Source: JAVBMJ01 sp031552535 (GTDB lineage Bacteria > Bacteroidota > Bacteroidia > Bacteroidales > Rikenellaceae). Taken from it: DNA of 45,464 nt. The notes beneath the pieces were generated by a model. It was not told the origin of the DNA and searched no databases. It saw nothing but the letters and a program-made list of their open reading frames with translations. The DNA lies in contig JAVBMJ010000056.1 of assembly GCA_031552535.1 (NCBI GenBank), forward strand, positions 1 through 45,464, read 5' to 3'. This document shows positions 40,993 to 45,464 of the stretch, one piece after another. Every line of letters begins with the position of its first letter. Positions within the stretch are counted from its first letter, which is position 1. Both the position numbers and the translations under genes were made by a program.

Positions 40993-43500
40993 ATGGAAAG
41001 AATAGTGCTAACGGTAATATTGTCTCTCTGCCTTTGTGCCGCAGCCGTGGCGCAGGGTGGTGGCGTAATTCCGCAAGCTACCCCCTCAGTGCGGGCCGCA
41101 AAAATTACGGGGCGGGTGGTGGACGAGGAGGGCAAACCGATGCTGGCCGTGACGGTGGCGGCTTCCCGCGCATCGGTACCCGGAAAGCCTGTCCGGGGCG
41201 TGGTGACCGACTCCGCAGGGCGCTTTTCTCTGCAGCTGCCCGGCGGAGAATACTCCTTGAAGACTGTGTTCCTCGGTTATGCCACCCGGACGTTCGATGT
41301 CGATACGGGGCAGGGCGACGCATCATTGGGCGATGTGGTGATGGCTGTGTCGGCCGTAGCGATAGAGGATGTGGTGGTGCGGCCGCTGGTAGAGTTGCAA
41401 CCTTCGTCGATAGTCTACAACATAACCTCCGATCCCGAACGGGCGGGCTCGAACATGATGCAGATACTAAAAAAGGTGCCGCTGATATCTACCGCCTTTG
41501 ACGGGAGCATCGAAGTGGATAACGAGCGCAGCAGTTACATTGTGCTGCGTAACGGGCGTCCCGACCCGATGTTCAATAATTCGGGAGTGCCTCTGCATGA
41601 TGTACTGACGAGGCTCTCGGCCATGGGCTTTTCGAAGGTGACGGTGATGTTGGATCCTCCGCCTAAATGGGGCGACTACAAATATGCGATCGATATCGAG
41701 GTCGACCGTTTGAACCGTGTGTTCGGTACCGTGGGCAATGGCTCGCTGACGTATAACGCACAGGAGGGGCAGTTGGATTCGGGGCCGGGCCTGACGGGCA
41801 GCGCCGACAGGGTCCGTTTCAGCGGTAATACGAGTTACATGAATATCTATTCGCCGTCGACGCAGTCAGTCATGACGCAAAGCTACACGGCCTCGAACAC
41901 ATCGCTTACTCGCAGTGAGGAGACGCGCACGCGGGGGTGGGGCCCGGCGGGGCAGGTGCAGGCGAGCTACGACCTATCGAAACGGCAATTCATAGCCGTG
42001 TCCTTTTCCGCCGCCCGCCGCGAGAGCAGGGTGGAACAACATAGCTATGCCTCGTCGGTGGCCGGCGGCGCACAACCTGTCGTTACCGCCAGCCTTTTCG
42101 GCCGTCAAACCTTGTCTATACCTCTGACGGCATCGGTGAGCTATCAACTGGATTTCAGCAAGCCTGCGCGGTCGCTGGTAGTGTCTTATGCGTTGGGCGA
42201 CACGGGAACCGAAAGCGGCGAAACCCTCGTGTCGGAGGAGGGCTCGGGCGAAGGAACCTACGGAACCGAGACCTCGGGACACGTCTCGGATCGTTCGCAC
42301 GTGGCTTCGGCGTACTACTCCGATAAAATAGGCAATAGCCTTACCATGAATTTTAAGATCAACTACCTGCACGGCGATTACAACGAATCGTCGGAGGGAT
42401 GGACATTGACAGGGGAGAAGGCTACTCCCTACCCAGGGTCGTACCGGAGCCTGAGGCGATCGATGCGGCGTGTCGACGGGCGGCTGTTTGTGTCGTGGAA
42501 TCTCTCGAAGCGCGTCACACTGCGTCCGTTAGTCAATATAGACTACCTGGCGCCGGGATCGGCCACTGTGGCTACCTACGGCATGGCCCCCGCGCAGAAT
42601 GTCGATCAGCAGGGGTTTGCCAATTCGGCAACGCTTCATGCGTCGATACTTTTCCCTAAAACAAAACGGCCGGAGGGTTCTGACGGCAAAGCCGTACCGG
42701 GTAACAGGATGTTTGTTTTTTACTCATTAACAAGCCGCAGACCGGCTACTACCCAGCTATCGAACCATGCCGACGAACGCAATCCCGACTATATCGCCAC
42801 AGGCAACCCGTCGCTCGGCAACGAAACATATCACAGCCTGGCGGTGTCGCTGGCGGCGGGTACGGTTTCCCGGACGGGGATGATGGTGATGTGCTCTGAC
42901 AACAGGATTATGAAGTACTGGTTCACCGACCAACAGCAACGCACGGTCGAAACGTGGATCAATGGCGGCAGATACCGTTCGGTATCGCTGTCGCAGAGCC
43001 TGAATTACATTTTGGGGCCGAAAATCGATCTGAAGATATCGGCTTCGGGAATCTATGTCAATGAGACGGCGGCACAGGACGACGACAGCCAGTCGCTGCA
43101 GGTGATCTCTTCGGCATATTGTTCATACCGCCTGTTGCCCAATATCACCGCCAATGCCACACTGCTCTATTCCGACACCTGGGGCAGGGGTTACGCCGGC
43201 ATGGGCAATGACTATCCAGTGCAGTTGTCGCTCGGACTTTACGGGAAGGCCAATCTGGGTAAAACATGTACTGCCGACATCGGCCTGTACCTCAACAACG
43301 CTTTCGTGTGGAGGTCGGGCTACACGCAGTTTATCAACAGTCCGGAATTTACGCTCGACCGCTCGTCGCGCATGAATTACGTGCCGGTGACCGTAAGGAT
43401 CAATCTGACCTTCGGACGGTTCAATGTGAAGCCGCCCCGGACGGCCAAATCGTCGGGTACGATAGAGGGCTTCTCGACCGGAGCTCCTCCCGAAAATTAG
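40993..43500 (+). CDS. Outer-membrane beta-barrel protein with N-terminal carboxypeptidase-regulatory domain
   Basis: 835 residues. A signal peptide (MERIVLTVILSLCLCAAAVAQ) is followed by a CarboxypepD_reg-like domain (about 38-115, KITGRVVDEEGKPMLAV ... GYATRTFDVDTG). A plug-like segment follows (VVVRPLVELQPSSIVYNITSDPERAGSNMMQILKKVPLI), then a long beta-barrel with alternating polar/hydrophobic strands and many aromatic-ended strands. This matches TonB-dependent-like 'OMP_b-brl_3' proteins, but there is no SusD-type partner gene and no obvious TonB box, so its cargo is unknown. ATG 40993 is the plausible start; the preceding TTG is not needed. Confidence 0.85.
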   Translation: MERIVLTVILSLCLCAAAVAQGGGVIPQATPSVRAAKITGRVVDEEGKPMLAVTVAASRASVPGKPVRGVVTDSAGRFSLQLPGGEYSLKTVFLGYATRTFDVDTGQGDASLGDVVMAVSAVAIEDVVVRPLVELQPSSIVYNITSDPERAGSNMMQILKKVPLISTAFDGSIEVDNERSSYIVLRNGRPDPMFNNSGVPLHDVLTRLSAMGFSKVTVMLDPPPKWGDYKYAIDIEVDRLNRVFGTVGNGSLTYNAQEGQLDSGPGLTGSADRVRFSGNTSYMNIYSPSTQSVMTQSYTASNTSLTRSEETRTRGWGPAGQVQASYDLSKRQFIAVSFSAARRESRVEQHSYASSVAGGAQPVVTASLFGRQTLSIPLTASVSYQLDFSKPARSLVVSYALGDTGTESGETLVSEEGSGEGTYGTETSGHVSDRSHVASAYYSDKIGNSLTMNFKINYLHGDYNESSEGWTLTGEKATPYPGSYRSLRRSMRRVDGRLFVSWNLSKRVTLRPLVNIDYLAPGSATVATYGMAPAQNVDQQGFANSATLHASILFPKTKRPEGSDGKAVPGNRMFVFYSLTSRRPATTQLSNHADERNPDYIATGNPSLGNETYHSLAVSLAAGTVSRTGMMVMCSDNRIMKYWFTDQQQRTVETWINGGRYRSVSLSQSLNYILGPKIDLKISASGIYVNETAAQDDDSQSLQVISSAYCSYRLLPNITANATLLYSDTWGRGYAGMGNDYPVQLSLGLYGKANLGKTCTADIGLYLNNAFVWRSGYTQFINSPEFTLDRSSRMNYVPVTVRINLTFGRFNVKPPRTAKSSGTIEGFSTGAPPEN

Positions 43501-43581
43501 GGCGTGTAGACGCATTTCCCGGGGGAGGCCGTTGCTTCGAGCCTACGCTCCTGTAGCAGCGGAGTGGAAACGGAGTTTGAG

Positions 43582-43622
43582 AACGTCCACTGAAGGCCCG
43601 GGCATGGCCTTCAGTGGACGTT
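43582..43622 (+). terminator. Terminator of the beta-barrel gene
   Basis: A perfect 17-bp stem (43582-43598 with 43606-43622) with a 7-base loop, then TTGTGTT. It is 82 bases after the stop. Confidence 0.7.
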
Positions 43623-43711
43623 TGTGTTGCCGGGTCACCCCCCCCGTAGCCTGCCGTAAGGAGGGCCCCAGGTGTCGGTGCGGCGCGACAGTGATTATTT
43701 ATTGGAGATAT

Positions 43712-43744
43712 TTGACGGTTTTCAAATTATTATTTATAACTTTA
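43712..43744 (+). promoter_or_regulatory. Promoter of the DUF4301 gene
   Basis: TTG at 43712-43714 and TAACTTTA at 43737-43744 are 22 bases apart, 41 bases before ATG 43785. One mismatch to TAnnTTTG. Confidence 0.4.
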
Positions 43745-43784
43745 TGAAGTTTTTTTGAACCTAACTTCTAATACGATAGTCAAA

Positions 43785-45251
43785 ATGCTGGTTAAAAGCG
43801 ATGTAGATCAGATCGTGGGTCATGGCCTCTCGGAAGAAGAGGCCCTCAGACAGTTGGATAATTTCCGCAAAGGATTTGATTATCTTCCTATTGTGCGTGC
43901 GGCGGTCGCAGGGGACGGAATCAAAGTTCTCGGCCGGGCCGAAGCGTCGGCACTGGCGGAAGAGTATAAGCGCAAATCGGAGAGGCTTACGATCCTGAAA
44001 TTCGTACCGGCATCGGGAGCTGCGACGAGGATGTTCAAGGAGCTTTTCGAGTTCGTCGGACAGGGCAGGCAGACGAAGGCGGTGGAGACATTGCTGGAGA
44101 AGATAACGGAATTCCCGTTCTATACCGAGCTGAAAGTTGTTACGGGCGAGAATGCCGATCCCGTTGCGATGGTCGAAGCGATCATAGGCAGTGGCCTGGG
44201 CTACGGGTCGAAACCGAAAGGACTTGTGGTGTTCCACCGCTATGATGGTGAGAACCGCACGGCAATGGAGGAGCATCTCGTCGAAGGCGCCATGTACAGC
44301 ACCGGGTGCGGAGAGGTCAACGTCCATTTCACCGTGTCGCCCGAGCATCACGAAGGCTTCGAGGCATTGCTGGCTAAAGTGTCGGACAAATATGCGGCAC
44401 GTTATGGTGTAAAATACAACATATCATTCTCATACCAAAAGCCGTCGACCGACACGCTGGCCGTAACCCCCGAAAACGAACTGTTCCGCGAGCCGGACGG
44501 TTCGCTGCTGTTCCGCCCTGCGGGCCATGGCGCACTTATCGAAAACCTTGGCGACACCGACGCCGATCTGGTGTTCATAAAAACAGTGGACAACGTAACC
44601 CCAGACCACCTCAAGGGAGATACCGTGCTATGGAAGCAGGCACTTGCAGGGCTATTGCTGCAGGTTCAGGAGCGTATATTTTCATACCTGCGGCTGTTGG
44701 ACGAAAAAGGCGCCGGTGCGCCGCTCGCAGAAATAACCTCTTTTGTGGAGCAGGAGTTGAGCTACAAACTGCCGGCATCCTGTGCCATGGCGGCAGACGG
44801 CGAAAAGGCTGGGATGCTGCACCGGGTGCTCGACCGCCCGATACGCGTATGCGGCATGGTGCGCAACGAAGGCGAACCGGGAGGAGGCCCGTTCTGGGTT
44901 GCCGGACGCGACGGCGAGGGGTCGCTGCAAATAGCCGAATCGTCGCAAATAGCACCCGACAAAATCAACCTGATGCGCGAAGCAACACACTTCAATCCCG
45001 TGGACCTGGTTTGCGCAATGAAAAACTACAAGGGAGAGCGATTCGACCTCAAACAATTCGTCGACCCGTCGACAGGATTCATATCGTCGAAATCAAAAGA
45101 CGGACGCGAACTCAAAGCGCAGGAACTGCCCGGACTGTGGAACGGAGCAATGGCCGACTGGAACACAATATTCGTAGAAGTACCCATATCTACTTTCACC
45201 CCCGTGAAAGTAGTAAACGACCTGCTCCGCCCACAACATAAACAAAACTGA
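43785..45251 (+). CDS. DUF4301-family protein
   Basis: 488 residues, no signal peptide or membrane segment. Sequence marks of the family include LKFVPASGAATRMFKELFEF (about 70-90, nucleotide-sugar transferase-like Gly-rich loop), KPKGLVVFHRY, HFTVSPEHHEGF, and the C-terminal RVCGMVRNEGEPGGGPFWVAGRDG and HFNPVDLVCAMKNYKGERFDLKQFVDP. The conserved S-G-A-A-T-R and the folds named suggest a nucleotidyltransferase-like N-terminus, but function is not established. ATG 43785 (MLVKSDVDQIVGHG) is preferred to an upstream TTG. It is monocistronic with its own promoter and terminator. Confidence 0.85.
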   Translation: MLVKSDVDQIVGHGLSEEEALRQLDNFRKGFDYLPIVRAAVAGDGIKVLGRAEASALAEEYKRKSERLTILKFVPASGAATRMFKELFEFVGQGRQTKAVETLLEKITEFPFYTELKVVTGENADPVAMVEAIIGSGLGYGSKPKGLVVFHRYDGENRTAMEEHLVEGAMYSTGCGEVNVHFTVSPEHHEGFEALLAKVSDKYAARYGVKYNISFSYQKPSTDTLAVTPENELFREPDGSLLFRPAGHGALIENLGDTDADLVFIKTVDNVTPDHLKGDTVLWKQALAGLLLQVQERIFSYLRLLDEKGAGAPLAEITSFVEQELSYKLPASCAMAADGEKAGMLHRVLDRPIRVCGMVRNEGEPGGGPFWVAGRDGEGSLQIAESSQIAPDKINLMREATHFNPVDLVCAMKNYKGERFDLKQFVDPSTGFISSKSKDGRELKAQELPGLWNGAMADWNTIFVEVPISTFTPVKVVNDLLRPQHKQN

Positions 45252-45286
45252 TAATATATGTTCTTTTTCTCCGTGTAGCCTCAAAC

Positions 45287-45310
45287 TGCCGCTTTTTGAA
45301 AAAAGCGGCA
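45287..45310 (+). terminator. Terminator of the DUF4301 gene
   Basis: TGCCGCTTTTT and AAAAAGCGGCA are perfect complements with a 2-base centre (the inner A-T pairs must open). It starts 36 bases after the stop. No separate T-run follows the right arm. Confidence 0.5.
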
Positions 45311-45327
45311 CCAAAAACTTTTAATCC

Positions 45328-45432
45328 CGACCTCGCTCTGATCTTGCAGTTGTTAGTTTATAGGCGGCAAGCCCGCTGGATTATGTTAACATTTATGGGC
45401 TTGCCGCCTATAACCTAACAACTATAAGGTCG
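45328..45432. repeat. Inverted repeat with 26-bp arms near the right edge
   Basis: The arms 45349-45374 and 45397-45422 (GTTGTTAG ... GGCGGCAAGCCC) pair with one mismatch around a 22-base loop that itself has GTTAAC. Outer CGACCT (45328) and AGGTCG (45427) extend the symmetry. It could be a MITE or intergenic hairpin; there is no gene in it. Confidence 0.6.
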
Positions 45433-45464
45433 CGGCAAAGTAATGATTGAAGTTTTTTGGGCGA

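Overview
The window looks like a chromosomal segment of a Bacteroidales bacterium, most likely a gut Rikenellaceae/Alistipes-type genome. This is inferred from moderately high-GC coding sequence combined with the Bacteroidota promoter signature (TAnnTTTG at -7, often with a TTG block about 19-21 bases upstream), many short exported lipoproteins, a DUF4252/ECF-sigma cluster, a Bacteroides-type tryptophanase and an RND pump followed by a PG0541-type small protein. No rRNA, tRNA or CRISPR array was seen.

Layout. 1-2.6 kb: the cut 5' end of an IS5-type transposase, then the divergent pair tadA / aspS. 2.6-3.36 kb: a non-coding stretch with a 161-bp MITE-like element and a degenerate repeat array. 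3.36-6.8 kb: a U32 (TrhP-like) tRNA hydroxylation gene and a polyprenyl synthase on the minus strand, divergent from a ROK kinase. 7.0-9.6 kb: an AT-rich accessory stretch of small exported proteins, including a secreted protein with ten CxxC motifs, and a lipoprotein gene cut short by a perfect 30-bp-arm palindrome. 9.6-10.4 kb: repeats. 10.4-12.4 kb: a cysteine-less TlpA-like lipoprotein and lpxH. 12.5-20.2 kb: purH followed by the complete rod-shape set mreB-mreC-mreD-mrdA-rodA. 20.3-22.9 kb: a PMCA-type Ca2+ ATPase. 23.0-24.9 kb: ECF sigma factor, membrane-anchored partner and DUF4252 protein. 25-29.6 kb: dnaG divergent from uvrB-gtrA. 30-33.5 kb: a DAACS carrier, tnaA and rnhB. 33.7-40.3 kb: a TetR-TolC-MFP-RND-PG0541 efflux operon. 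40.6-45.3 kb: an exported rubredoxin with an atypical C-x-C knuckle, an outer-membrane beta-barrel protein and a DUF4301 protein.

How the genes work together. The mre/mrd block gives the elongasome (MreB filament, MreC/MreD scaffold, PBP2 transpeptidase, RodA glycosyltransferase). LpxH serves lipid A synthesis. The efflux operon supplies all three parts of a tripartite pump plus its own repressor and a small ferredoxin-like accessory protein. TnaA makes indole, pyruvate and ammonia from tryptophan, and the carrier upstream could supply amino or dicarboxylic acids.

The most distinctive non-coding signal is a dispersed MITE-like family (ends TTAGAAGCTGTTTT...) present in at least six copies. 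It has a ~168-bp long form with a conserved core and ~55-bp short forms. Two short copies look exactly like the product of deletion between two internal AACGAGATTA direct repeats. One short copy sits against the mreD start and one long copy splits the ECF sigma/DUF4252 cluster. I did not find a clearly complete, previously undescribed defence or mobile system. The best leads are this repeat family, the exported C-x-C rubredoxin, the secreted CxxC-repeat protein with its AT-rich neighbours, and the thioredoxin-fold lipoprotein that has lost both catalytic cysteines.
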